Assembly: GCF_029852145.1 (NCBI RefSeq)
Contig: NC_079972.1
Span: forward strand, 892,901-956,900
Source: Microplitis mediator
Taxonomy: Eukaryota > Arthropoda > Insecta > Hymenoptera > Braconidae
Length of the DNA stretch: 64,000 nt
Direction: 5' to 3'
Made by a program: the position numbers and the translations under genes. Shown one piece after another: positions 41,461-56,300 of the stretch (the stretch's first letter is position 1; each line of letters begins with the position of its first letter). The notes under the pieces are model-generated. The model was not told the DNA's origin. It did not search any database and worked only from the letters and a program-made list of their open reading frames with translations.

Positions 41461-44400
41461 GCGATTCTCACGGGGTGACTTACAGAAATGTATTTTTTAG
41501 TCAATTTCAAATGGGGGAGACCTACAACTTTACCATTATTTTTGAAATCTTGGTACATTGGAATAAAATCGCGAAATCACTATGGAAATTCAAGTTTCAT
41601 GTGTTGTCGAGTTTAAAATTATATTCATGCCATAAGGTAGGCGATTCTCACGGGGTGACTCACAGAAATGTATTTTTCAGTCAATTTCAAATGGAGGAGA
41701 CCTACAACTTTACCATTATTTTTGAAATCTTGGTACATTGGAATAAAATCGCGAAATCACTATGGAAATTCAAGTTTCATGTGTTGTCGAGTTTAAAATA
41801 ATATTCATGCCATAAGGTAGGCGATTCTCACGGGGTGACTCACAGATATGTATTTTTTAGTCAATTTCAAATGGGGGAGACCTACAAGTTTACCAGTATT
41901 TTTGAAATCTTGGTACATTGGAATAAAATCGCGAAATCACTATGGAAATTCAAGTTTCATGTGTTGTCGAGTTTAAAATAATATTCATGCCATAAAGTAG
42001 GCGATTCTCACGGGGTGACTCACAGAAATGTATTTTTCAGTCAATTTCAAATGGAGGAGACCTACAACTTTACCATTATTTTTGAAATCTTGGTACATTG
42101 GAATAAAATCGCGAAATCACTATGGAAATTCAAGTTTCATGTGTTGTCGAGTTTAAAATAATATTCATGCCATAAAGTAGGCGATTCTCACGGGGTGACT
42201 CACAGAAATGTATTTTTTAGTCAATTTCAAATGGGGGAGACCTACAACTTTACCATTATTTTTGAAATCTTGGTACATTGGAATAAAATCGCGAAATCAC
42301 TATGGAAATTCAAGTTTCATGTGTTGTCGAGTTTAAAATTATATTCATGCCATAAGGTAGGCGATTCTCACGGGGTGACTCACAGAAATGTATTTTTTAG
42401 TCAATTTCAAATGGGGGAGACCTACAACTTTACCATTATTTTTGAAATCTTGGTACATTGGAATAAAATCGCGAAATCACTATGGAAATTCAAGTTTCAT
42501 GTGTTGTCGAGTTTAAAATAATATTCATGCCATAAGGTAGGCGATTCTCACGGGGTGACTCACAGATATGTATTTTTTAGTCAATTTCAAATGGGGGAGA
42601 CCTACAACTTTACCATTATTTTTGAAATCATGGTACATTGGAATAAAATCGCGAAATCACTATGGAAATTCAAGTTTCATGTGTTGTCGAGTTTAAAATA
42701 ATATTCATGCCATAAAGTAGGCGATTCTCACGGGGTGACTCACAGAAATGTATTTTTTAGTCAATTTCAAATGGGGGAGACCTACAACTTTACCATAATT
42801 TTTGAAATCTTGGTACATTGGAATAAAATCGCGAAATCACTATGGAAATTCAAGTTTCATGTGTTGTCGAGTTTAAAATAATATTCATGCCATAAGGTAG
42901 GCGATTCTCACGGGGTGACTCACAGATATGTATTTTTTAGTCAATTTCAAATGGGGGAGACCTACAACTTTACCATTATTTTTGAAATCTTGGTACATTG
43001 GAATAAAATCGCGAAATCACTATGGAAATTCAAGTTTCATGTGTTGTCGAGTTTAAAATAATATTCATGCCATAAAGTAGGCGATTCTCACGGGGTGACT
43101 CACAGATATGTATTTTTTAGTCAATTTCAAATGGGGGAGACCTACAACTTTACCATTATTTTTGAAATCTTGGTACATTGGAATAAAATCGCGAAATCAC
43201 TATGGAAATTCAAGTTTCATGTGTTGTCGAGTTTAAAATAATATTCATGCCATAAAGTAGGCGATTCTCACGGGGTGACTCACAGAAATGTATTTTTCAG
43301 TCAATTTCAAATGGAGGAGACCTACAACTTTACCATTATTTTTGAAATCTTGGTACATTGGAATAAAATCGCGAAATCACTATGGAAATTCAAGTTTCAT
43401 GTGTTGTCGAGTTTAAAATAATATTCATGCCATAAAGTAGGCGATTCTCACGGGGTGACTCACAGAAATGTATTTTTCAGTCAATTTCAAATGGAGGAGA
43501 CCTACAACTTTACCATTATTTTTGAAATCTTGGTACATTGGAATAAAATCGCGAAATCACTATGGAAATTCAAGTTTCATGTGTTGTCGAGTTTAAAATT
43601 ATATTCATGCCATAAGGTAGGCGATTCTCACGGGGTGACTCACAGAAATGTATTTTTCAGTCAATTTCAAATGGAGGAGACCTACAACTTTACCATTATT
43701 TTTGAAATCTTGGTACATTGGAATAAAATCGCGAAATCACTATGGAAATTCAAGTTTCATGTGTTGTCGAGTTTAAAATTATATTCATGCCATAAGTAGG
43801 CGATTCTCACGGGGTGACTCACAGAAATGTATTTTTTAGTCAATTTCAAATGGGGGAGACCTACAACTTTACCATTATTTTTGAAATCTTGGTACATTGG
43901 AATAAAATCGCGAAATCACTATGGAAATTCAAGTTTCATGTGTTGTCGAGTTTAAAATTATATTCATGCCATAAGGTAGGCGATTCTCACGGGGTGACTC
44001 ACAGAAATGTATTTTTTAGTCAATTTCAAATGGGGGAGACCTACAACTTTACCATTATTTTTGAAATCTTGGTACATTGGAATAAAATCGCGAAATCACT
44101 ATGGAAATTCAAGTTTCATGTGTTGTCGAGTTTAAAATAATATTCATGCCATAAGGTAGGCGATTCTCACGGGGTGACTCACAGATATGTATTTTTTAGT
44201 CAATTTCAAATGGGGGAGACCTACAACTTTACCATTATTTTTGAAATCATGGTACATTGGAATAAAATCGCGAAATCACTATGGAAATTCAAGTNNNNNN
44301 NNNNNNNNNNNNNNNNNNNNNNNNNNNNNNNNNNNNNNNNNNNNNNNNNNNNNNNNNNNNNNNNNNNNNNNNNNNNNNNNNNNNNNNNNNNNNNAAATGG

Positions 44401-47400
44401 GGGAGACCTACAACTTTACCATTATTTTGAAATCATGGTACATTGGATAAAATCGCGAAATCACTATGGAAATTCAAGTTTCATGTGTTGTCGAGTTTAA
44501 AATAATATTCATGCCATAAGGTAGGCGATTCTCACGGGGTGACTCACAGATATGTATTTTTTAGTCAATTTCAAATGGGGGAGACCTACAACTTTACCAT
44601 TATTTTTGAAATCTTGGTACATTGGAATAAAATCGCGAAATCACTATGGAAATTCAAGTTTCATGTGTTGTCGAGTTTAAAATAATATTCATGCCATAAG
44701 GTAGGCGATTCTCACGGGGTGACTCACAGATATGTATTTTTTAGTCAATTTCAAATGGGGGAGACCTACAACTTTACCATTATTTTTGAAATCTTGGTAC
44801 ATTGGAATAAAATCGCGAAATCACTATGGAAATTCAAGTTTCATGTGTTGTCGAGTTTAAAATAATATTCATGCCATAAAGTAGGCGATTCTCACGGGGT
44901 GACTCACAGATATGTATTTTTTAGTCAATTTCAAATGGGGGAGACCTACAACTTTACCCATTATTTTTGAAATCTTGGTACATTGGAATAAAATCGCGAA
45001 ATCACTATGGAAATTCAAGTTTCATGTGTTGTCGAGTTTAAAATAATATTCATGCCATAAGTAGGCGATTCTCACGGGGTGACTCACAGAAATGTATTTT
45101 TCAGTCAATTTCAAATGGGGGAGACCTACAACTTTACCATTATTTTTGAAATCTTGGTACATTGGAATAAAATCGCGAAATCACTATGGAAATTCAAGTT
45201 TCATGTGTTGTCGAGTTTAAAATAATATTCATGCCATAAAGTAGGCGATTCTCACGGGGTGACTCACAGAAATGTATTTTTCAGTCAATTTCAAATGGAG
45301 GAGACCTACAACTTTACCATTATTTTGAAATCTTGGTACATTGGAATAAAATCGCGAAATCACTATGGAAATTCAAGTTTCATGTGTTGTCGAGTTTAAA
45401 ATTATATTCATGCCATAAAGGTAGGCGATTCTCACGGGGTGACTCACAGAAATGTATTTTTCAGTCAATTTCAAATGGAGGAGACCTACAACTTTACCAT
45501 TATTTTTGAAATCTTGGTACATTGGAATAAAATCGCGAAATCACTATGGAAATTCAAGTTTCATGTGTTGTCGAGTTTAAAATAATATTCATGCCATAAA
45601 GTAGGCGATTCTCACGGGGTGACTCACAGAAATGTATTTTTTCAGTCAATTTCAAATGGAGGAGACCTACAACTTTACCATTATTTTTGAAATCTTGGTA
45701 CATTGGAATAAAATCGCGAAATCACTATGGAAATTCAAGTTTCATGTGTTGTCGAGTTTAAAATTATATTCATGCCATAAGGTAGGCGATTCTCACGGGG
45801 TGACTCACAGAAATGTATTTTTTAGTCAATTTCAAATGGGGGAGACCTACAACTTTACCATTATTTTTGAAATCTTGGTACATTGGAATAAAATCGCGAA
45901 ATCACTATGGAAATTCAAGTTTCATGTGTTGTCGAGTTTAAAATAATATTCATGCCATAAGGTAGGCGATTCTCACGGGGTGACTCACAGATATGTATTT
46001 TTTAGTCAATTTCAAATGGGGGAGACCTACAACTTTACCATTATTTTTGAAATCATGGTACATTGGAATAAAATCGCGAAATCACTATGGAAATTCAAGT
46101 TTCATGTGTTGTCGAGTTTAAAATAATATTCATGCCATAAAGTAGGCGATTCTCACGGGGTGACTCACAGAAATGTATTTTTTAGTCAATTTCAAATGGG
46201 GGAGACCTACAACTTTACCATAATTTTTGAAATCTTGGTACATTGGAATAAAATCGCGAAATCACTATGGAAATTCAAGTTTCATGTGTTGTCGAGTTTA
46301 AAATAATATTCATGCCATAAGGTAGGCGATTCTCACGGGGTGACTCACAGATATGTATTTTTTAGTCAATTTCAAATGGGGGAGACCTACAACTTTACCA
46401 TTATTTTGAAATCTTGGTACATTGAATAAAATCGCGAAATCACTATGGAAATTCAAGTTTCATGTGTTGTCGAGTTTAAAATAATATTCATGCCATAAAG
46501 TAGGCGATTCTCACGGGGTGACTCACAGATATGTATTTTTTAGTCAATTTCAAATGGGGGAGACCTACAACTTTACCATTATTTTTGAAATCTTGGTACA
46601 TTGGAATAAAATCGCGAAATCACTATGGAAATTCAAGTTTCATGTGTTGTCGAGTTTAAAATAACATTCATGCCATAAAGTAGGCGATTCTCACGGGGTG
46701 ACTCACAGAAATGTATTTTTCAGTCAATTTCAAATGGAGGAGACCTACAACTTTACCATTATTTTTGAAATCTTGGTACATTGGAATAAAATCGCGAAAT
46801 CACTATGGAAATTCAAGTTTCATGTGTTGTCGAGTTTAAAATAATATTCATGCCATAAAGTAGGCGATTCTCACGGGGTGACTCACAGATATGTATTTTT
46901 TAGTCAATTTCATATGGGGGAGACCTACAACTTTACCATTATTTTTGAAATCTTGGTACATTGGAATAAAATCGCGAAATCACTATGGAAATTCAAGTTT
47001 CATGTGTTGTCGAGTTTAAAATAATATTCATGCCATAAAGTAGGCGATTCTCACGGGGTGACTCACAGAAATGTATTTTTTAGTCAATTTCAAATGGGGG
47101 AGACCTACAACTTTACCATTATTTTTGAAATCTTGGTACATTGGAATAAAATCGCGAAATCACTATGGAAATTCAAGTTTCATGTGTTGTCGAGTTTAAA
47201 ATTATATTCATGCCATAAGGTAGGCGATTCTCACGGGGTGACTTACAGAAATGTATTTTTTAGTCAATTTCAAATGGGGGAGACCTACAACTTTACCATT
47301 ATTTTTGAAATCTTGGTACATTGGAATAAAATCGCGAAATCACTATGGAAATTCAAGTTTCATGTGTTGTCGAGTTAAAAATTATATTCATGCCATAAGG

Positions 47401-50400
47401 TAGGCGATTCTCACGGGGTGACTCACAGAAATGTATTTTTCAGTCAATTTCAAATGGAGGAGACCTACAACTTTACCATTATTTTTGAAATCTTGGTACA
47501 TTGGAATAAAATCGCGAAATCACTATGGAAATTCAAGTTTCATGTGTTGTCGAGTTTAAAATAATATTCATGCCATAAGGTAAGGCGATTCTCACGGGGT
47601 GACTCACAGATATGTATTTTTTAGTCAATTTCAAATGGGGGAGACCTACAAGTTTACCAGTATTTTTGAAATCTTGGTACATTGGAATAAAATCGCGAAA
47701 TCACTATGGAAATTCAAGTTTCATGTGTTGTCGAGTTTAAAATAATATTCATGCCATAAAGTAGGCGATTCTCACGGGGTGACTCACAGAAATGTATTTT
47801 TCAGTCAATTTCAAATGGAGGAGACCTACAACTTTACCATTATTTTTGAAATCTTGGTACATTGGAATAAAATCGCGAAATCACTATGGAAATTCAAGTT
47901 TCATGTGTTGTCGAGTTTAAAATAATATTCATGCCATAAAGTAGGCGATTCTCACGGGGTGACTCACAGAAATGTATTTTTTAGTCAATTTCAAATGGGG
48001 GAGACCTACAACTTTACCATTATTTTTGAAATCTTGGTACATTGGAATAAAATCGCGAAATCACTATGGAAATTCAAGTTTCATGTGTTGTCGAGTTTAA
48101 ATTATATTCATGCCATAAGGTAGGCGATTCTCACGGGGTGACTCACAGAAATGTATTTTTTAGTCAATTTCAAATGGGGGAGACCTACAACTTTACCATT
48201 ATTTTTGAAATCTTGGTACATTGGAATAAAATCGCGAAATCACTATGGAAATTCAAGTTCATGTGTTGTCGAGTTAAAATAATATTCATGCCATAAGGTA
48301 GGCGATTCTCACGGGGTGACTCACAGATATGTATTTTTTAGTCAATTTCAATGGGGGAGACCTACAACTTTACCATTATTTTTGAAATCATGGTACATTG
48401 GAATAAAATCGCGAAATCACTATGGAAATTCAAGTTTCATGTGTTGTCGAGTTTAAAATAATATTCATGCCATAAAGTAGGCGATTCTCACGGGGTGACT
48501 CACAGAAATGTATTTTTTAGTCAATTTCAAATGGGGGAGACCTACAACTTTACCATAATTTGTGAAATCTTGGTACATTGGAATAAAATCGCGAAATCAC
48601 TATGGAAATTCAAGTTTCATGTGTTGTCGAGTTTAAAATAATATTCATGCCATAAGGTAGGCGATTCTCACGGGGTGACTCACAGATATGTATTTTTTAG
48701 TCAATTTCAAATGGGGGAGACCTACAACTTTACCATTATTTTTGAAATCTTGGTACATTGGAATAAAATCGCGAAATCACTATGGAAATTCAAGTTTCAT
48801 GTGTTGTCGAGTTTAAAATAATATTCATGCCATAAAGTAGGCGATTCTCACGGGGTGACTCACAGATATGTATTTTTTAGTCAATTTCAAATGGGGGAGA
48901 CCTACAACTTTACCATTATTTTTGAAATCTTGGTACATTGGAATAAAATCGCGAAATCACTATGGAAATTCAAGTTTCATGTGTTGTCGAGTTTAAAATA
49001 ATATTCATGCCATAAAGTAGGCGATTCTCACGGGGTGACTCACAGAAATGTATTTTTCAGTCAATTTCAAATGGAGGAGACCTACAACTTTACCATTATT
49101 TTTGAAATCTTGGTACATTGGAATAAAATCGCGAAATCACTATGGAAATTCAAGTTTCATGTGTTGTCGAGTTTAAAATTATATTCATGCCATAAGGTAG
49201 GCGATTCTCACGGGGTGACTCACAGAAATGTATTTTTCAGTCAATTTCAAATGGAGGAGACCTACAACTTTACCATTATTTTTGAAATCTTGGTACATTG
49301 GAATAAAATCGCGAAATCACTATGGAAATTCAAGTTTCATGTGTTGTCGAGTTTAAAATAATATTCATGCCATAAAGTAGGCGATTCTCACGGGGTGACT
49401 CACAGAAATGTATTTTTTAGTCAATTTCAAATGGGGGAGACCTACAACTTTACCATTATTTTTGAAATCTTGGTACATTGGAATAAAATCGCGAAATCAC
49501 TATGGAAATTCAAGTTTCATGTGTTGTCGAGTTTAAAATTATATTCATGCCATAAGGTAGGCGATTCTCACGGGGTGACTCACAGAAATGTATTTTTTAG
49601 TCAATTTCAAATGGGGGAGACCTACAACTTTACCATTATTTTTGAAATCTTGGTACATTGGAATAAAATCGCGAAATCACTATGGAAATTCAAGTTTCAT
49701 GTGTTGTCGAGTTTAAAATAATATTCATGCCATAAGGTAGGCGATTCTCACGGGGTGACTCACAGATATGTATTTTTTAGTCAATTTCAAATGGGGGAGA
49801 CCTACAACTTTACCATTATTTTTGAAATCATGGTACATTGGAATAAAATCGCGAAATCACTATGGAAATTCAAGTTTCATGTGTTGTCGAGTTTAAAATA
49901 ATATTCATGCCATAAAGTAGGCGATTCTCACGGGGTGACTCACAGAAATGTATTTTTTAGTCAATTTCAAATGGGGGAGACCTACAACTTTACCATAATT
50001 TTTGAAATCTTGGTACATTGGAATAAAATCGCGAAATCACTATGGAAATTCAAGTTTCATGTGTTGTCGAGTTTAAAATAATATTCATGCCATAAGGTAG
50101 GCGATTCTCACGGGGTGACTCACAGATATGTATTTTTTAGTCAATTTCAAATGGGGGAGACCTACAACTTTACCATTATTTTTGAAATCTTGGTACATTG
50201 GAATAAAATCGCGAAATCACTATGGAAATTCAAGTTTCATGTGTTGTCGAGTTTAAAATAATATTCATGCCATAAAGTAGGCGATTCTCACGGGGTGACT
50301 CACAGATATGTATTTTTTAGTCAATTTCAAATGGGGGAGACCTACAACTTTACCATTATTTTTGAAATCTTGGTACATTGGAATAAAATCGCGAAATCAC

Positions 50401-50820
50401 TATGGAAATTCAAGTTTCATGTGTTGTCGAGTTTAAAATAACATTCATGCCATAAAGTAGGCGATTCTCACGGGGTGACTCACAGAAATGTATTTTTCAG
50501 TCAATTTCAAATGGAGGAGACCTACAACTTTACCATTATTTTTGAAATCTTGGTACATTGGAATAAAATCGCGAAATCACTATGGAAATTCAAGTTTCAT
50601 GTGTTGTCGAGTTTAAAATAATATTCATGCCATAAAGTAGGCGATTCTCACGGGGTGACTCACAGAAATGTATTTTTCAGTCAATTTCAAATGGAGGAGA
50701 CTTACAACTTTACCATTATTTTTGAAATCTTGGTACATTGGAATAAAATCGCGAAATCACTATGGAAATTCAAGTTTCATGTGTTGTCGAGTTTAAAATT
50801 ATATTCATGCCATAAGGTAG
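41461..50820. repeat. satellite domain with TTA and TTTTTCAG unit variants
   Basis: Within the array, the unit type carrying AAATTATATTC and the type carrying TTTTTCAG with GGAGGAG occur only in about the first 10 kb (last seen near 50800 and 50680). Pairs of marked units (AATCATGG followed one unit later by ACCATAATT) recur at 42629, 46050, 48387 and 49827, showing duplicated multi-unit blocks. Confidence 0.7.
44295..44394. other. assembly gap, 100 N
   Basis: Exactly 100 N, the usual placeholder for a gap of unknown size, inside the satellite. Units between about 44400 and 48350 show single-base losses or gains in homopolymers (TATTTTGAAA, TTTACCCATT, CATTGGATAAA) that are rare elsewhere in the array, suggesting lower consensus quality beside the gap. 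Confidence 0.95.
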
Positions 50821-53340
50821 GCGATTCTCACGGGGTGACTCACAGAAATGTATTTTTTAGTCAATTTCAAATGGGGGAGACCTACAACTTCACCATTATT
50901 TTTGAAATCTTGGTACATTGGAATAAAATCGCGAAATCACTATGGAAATTCAAGTTTCATGTGTTGTCGAGTTTAAAAATATATTCATGCCATAAGGTAG
51001 GCGATTCTCACGGGGTGACTCACAGAAATGTATTTTTTAGTCAATTTCAAATGGGGGAGACCTACAACTTTACCATTATTTTTGAAATCTTGGTACATTG
51101 GAATAAAATCGCGAAATCACTATGGAAATTCAAGTTTCATGTGTTGTCGAGTTTAAAATAATATTCATGCCATAAAGTAGGCGATTCTCACGGGGTGACT
51201 CACAGAAATGTATTTTTTAGTCAATTTCAAATGGGGGAGACCTACAACTTTACCATTATTTTTGAAATCTTGGTACATTGGAATAAAATCGCGAAATCAC
51301 TATGGAAATTCGAGTTTCATGTGTTGTCGAGTTTAAAATAATATTCATGCCATAAAGTAGGCGATTCTCACGGGGTGACTCACAGAAATGTATTTTTTAG
51401 TCAATTTCAAATGGGGGAGACCTACAACTTTACCATTATTTTTGAAATCTTGGTACATTGGAATAAAATCGCGAAATCACTATGGAAATTCAAGTTTCAT
51501 GTGTTGTCGAGTTTAAAATAATATTCATGCCATAAAGTAGGCGATTCTCACGGGGTGACTCACAGAAATGTATTTTTTAGTCAATTTCAAATGGGGGAGA
51601 CCTACAACTTTACCATTATTTTTGAAATCTTGGTACATTGGAATAAAATCGCGAAATCACTATGGAAATTCGAGTTTCATGTGTTGTCGAGTTTAAAATA
51701 ATATTCATGCCATAAAGTAGGCGATTCTCACGGGGTGACTCACAGAAATGTATTTTTTAGTCAATTTCAAATGGGGGAGACCTACAACTTTACCATTATT
51801 TTTGAAATCTTGGTACATTGGAATAAAATCGCGAAATCACTATGGAAATTCAAGTTTCATGTGTTGTCGAGTTTAAAATAATATTCATGCCATAAAGTAG
51901 GCGATTCTCACGGGGTGACTCACAGATATGTATTTTTTAGTCAATTTCAAATGGGGGAGACCTACAACTTTACCATTATTTTTGAAATCTTGGTACATTG
52001 GAATAAAATCGCGAAATCACTATGGAAATTCAAGTTTCATGTGTTGTCGAGTTTAAAATAATATTCATGCCATAAAGTAGGCGATTCTCACGGGGTGACT
52101 CACAGAAATGTATTTTTTAGTCAATTTCAAATGGGGGAGACCTACAACTTTACCATTATTTTTGAAATCTTGGTACATTGGAATAAAATCGCGAAATCAC
52201 TATGGAAATTCAAGTTTCATGTGTTGTCGAGTTTAAAATAATATTCATGCCATAAAGTAGGCGATTCTCACGGGGTGACTCACAGAAATGTATTTTTTAG
52301 TCAATTTCAAATGAGGGAGACCTACAACTTTACCATTATTTTTGAAATCTTGGTACATTGAAATAAAATCGCGAAATCACTATGGAAATTCAAGTTTCAT
52401 GTGTTGTCGAGTTTAAAATAATATTCATGCCATATAGTAGGCGATTCTCACGGGGTGACTCACAGAAATGTATTTTTTAGTCAATTTCAAATGGGGGAGA
52501 CCTACAACTTTACCATTATTTTTGAAATCTTGGTACATTGGAATAAAATCGCGAAATCACTATGGAAATTCGAGTTTCATGTGTTGTCGAGTTTAAAATA
52601 ATATTCATGCCATAAAGTAGGCGATTCTCACGGGGTGACTCACAGATATGTATTTTTTAGTCAATTTCAAATGGGGGAGACCTACAACTTTACCATTATT
52701 TTTGAAATCTTGGTACATTGGAATAAAATCGCGAAATCACTATGGAAATTCAAGTTTCATGTGTTGTCGAGTTTAAAATAATATTCATGCCATATAGTAG
52801 GCGATTCTCACGGGGTGACTCACAGAAATGTATTTTTTAGTCAATTTCAAATGGGGGAGACCTACAACTTTACCATTATTTTTGAAATCTTGGTACATTG
52901 GAATAAAATCGCGAAATCACTATGGAAATTCGAGTTTCATGTGTTGTCGAGTTTAAAATAATATTCATGCCATAAAGTAGGCGATTCTCACGGGGTGACT
53001 CACAGATATGTATTTTTTAGTCAATTTCAAATGGGGGAGACCTACAACTTTACCATTATTTTACAAATCATGGTACATTGGAATAAAATCGCGAAATCAC
53101 TATGGAAATTCAAGTTTCATGTGTTGTCGAGTTTAAAATAATATTCATGCCATAAGGTAGGCGATTCTCACGGGGTGACTCACAGAAATGTATTTTTTAG
53201 TCAATTTCAAATGAGGGAGACCTACAACTTTACCATTATTTTTGAAATCTTGGTACATTGGAATAAAATCGCGAAATCACTATGGAAATTCAAGTTTCAT
53301 GTGTTGTCGAGTTTAAAATAATATTCATGCCATAAAGTAG

Positions 53341-56300
53341 GCGATTCTCACGGGGTGACTCACAGATATGTATTTTTTAGTCAATTTCAAATGGGGGAGA
53401 CGTACAACTTTACCATTATTTTTGAAATCTTGGTACATTGGAATAAAATCGCGAAATCACTATGGAAATTCAAGTTTCATGTGTTGTCGAGTTTAAAATA
53501 ATATTCATGCCATAAAGTAGGTGATTCTCACGGGGTGACTCACAGATATGTATTTTTTAGTCAATTTCAAATGGGGGAGACCTACAACTTTACCATTATT
53601 TTTGAAATCTTGGTACATTGGAATAAAATCGCGAAATCACTATGGAAATTCAAGTTTCATGTGTTGTCGAGTTTAAAATAATATTCATGCCATAAGGTAG
53701 GCGATTCTCACGGGGTGACTCACAGAAATGTATTTTTTAGTCAATTTCAAATGGGGGAGACCTACAACTTTACCATTATTTTTGAAATCTTGGTACATTG
53801 GAATAAAATCGCGAAATCACTATGGAAATTCAAGTTTCATGTGTTGTCGAGTTTAAAATAATATTCATGCCATAAAGTAGGCGATTCTCACGGGGTGACT
53901 CACAGAAATGTATTTTTTAGTCAATTTCAAATGGGGGAGACCTACAACTTTACCATTATTTTTGAAATCTTGGTACATTGGAATAAAATCGCGAAATCAC
54001 TATGGAAATTCAAGTTTCATGTGTTGTCGAGTTTAAAATAATATTCATGCCATAAGGTAGGCGATTCTCACGGGGTGACTCACAGAAATGTATTTTTTAG
54101 TCAATTTCAAATGGGGGAGACCTACAACTTTACCATTATTTTTGAAATCTTGGTACATTGGAATAAAATCGCGAAATCACTATGGAAATTCAAGTTTCAT
54201 GTGATGTCGAGTTTAAAATAATATTCATGCCATAAGGTAGGCGATTCTCACGGGGTGACTCACAGATATGTATTTTTTAGTCAATTTCAAATGGGGGAGA
54301 CCTACAACTTTACCATTATTTTTGAAATCTTGGTACATTGGAATAAAATCGCGAAATCACTATGGAAATTCAAGTTTCATGTGATGTCGAGTTTAAAATA
54401 ATATTCATGCCATAAGGTAGGCGATTCTCACGGGGTGACTCACAGATATGTATTTTTTAGTCAATTTCAAATGGGGGAGACCTACAACTTTACCATTATT
54501 TTTGAAATCTTGGTACATTGGAATAAAATCGCGAAATCACTATGGAAATTCAAGTTTCATGTGTTGTCGAGTTTAAAATAATATTCATGCCATAAAGTAG
54601 GTGATTCTCACGGGGTGACTCACAGATATGTATTTTTTAGTCAATTTCAAATGGGGGAGACCTACAACTTTACCATTATTTTTGAAATCTTGGTACATTG
54701 GAATAAAATCGCGAAATCACTATGGAAATTCAAGTTTCATGTGTTGTCGAGTTTAAAATAATATTCATGCCATAAGGTAGGCGATTCTCACGGGGTGACT
54801 CACAGAAATGTATTTTTTAGTCAATTTCAAATGGGGGAGACCTACAACTTTACCATTATTTTTGAAATCTTGGTACATTGGAATAAAATCGCGAAATCAC
54901 TATGGAAATTCAAGTTTCATGTGATGTCGAGTTTAAAATAATATTCATGCCATAAGGTAGGCGATTCTCACGGGGTGACTCACAGATATGTATTTTTTAG
55001 TCAATTTCAAATGGGGGAGACCTACAACTTGACCATTATTTTTGAAATCTTGGTACATTGGAATAAAATCGCGAAATCACTATGGAAATTCAAGTTTCAT
55101 GTGATGTCGAGTTTAAAATAATATTCATGCCATAAGGTAGGCGATTCTCACGGGGTGACTCACAGATATGTATTTTTTAGTCAATTTCAAATGGGGGAGA
55201 CCTACAACTTTACCATTATTTTTGAAATCTTGGTACATTGGAATAAAATCGCGAAATCACTATGGAAATTCAAGTTTCATGTGTTGTCGAGTTTAAAATA
55301 ATATTCATGCCATAAGGTAGGCGACTCTCACGGGGTGACTCACAGAAATGTATTTTTTAGTCAATTTCAAATGGGGGAGACCTACAACTTTACCATTATT
55401 TTTGAAATCTTGGTACATTGGAATAAAATCGCGAAATCACTATGGAAATTCAAGTTTCATGTGTTGTCGAGTTTAAAATAATATTCATGCCATATAGTAG
55501 GCGATTCTCACGGGGTGACTCACAGAAATGTATTTTTTAGTCAATTTCAAATGGGGGAGACCTACAACTTTACCATTATTTTTGAAATCTTGGTACATTG
55601 GAATAAAATCGCGAAATCGCTATGGAAATTCAAGTTTCATGTGTTGTCGAGTTTAAAATCATATTCATGCCATAAAGTAGGCGATTCTCACGGGGTGACT
55701 CACAGAAATGTATTTTTTAGTCAATTTCAAATGGAGGAGACCTACAACTTTACCATTATTTTTGAAATCTTGGTACATTGGAATAAAATCGCGAAATCAC
55801 TATGGAAATTCAAGTTTCATGTGTTGTCGAGTTTAAAATAATATTCATGCCATAAGGTAGGCGATTCTCACGGGGTGACTCACAGAAATGTATTTTTTAG
55901 TCAATTTCAAATGGGGGAGACCTACAACTTTACCATTATTTTTGAAATCTTGGTACATTGGAATAAAATCGCGAAATCGCTATGGAAATTCAAGTTTCAT
56001 GTGTTGTCGAGTTTAAAATAATATTCATGCCATAAGGTAGGCGATTCTCACGGGGTGACTCACAGAAATGTATTTTTTAGTCAATTTCAAATGGGGGAGA
56101 CCTACAACTTTACCATTATTTTTGAAATCTTGGTACATTGGAATAAAATCGCGAAATCGCTATGGAAATTCAAGTTTCATGTGTTGTCGAGTTTAAAATC
56201 ATATTCATGCCATAAAGTAGGCGATTCTCACGGGGTGACTCACAGAAATGTATTTTTTAGTCAATTTCAAATGGAGGAGACCTACAACTTTACCATTATT

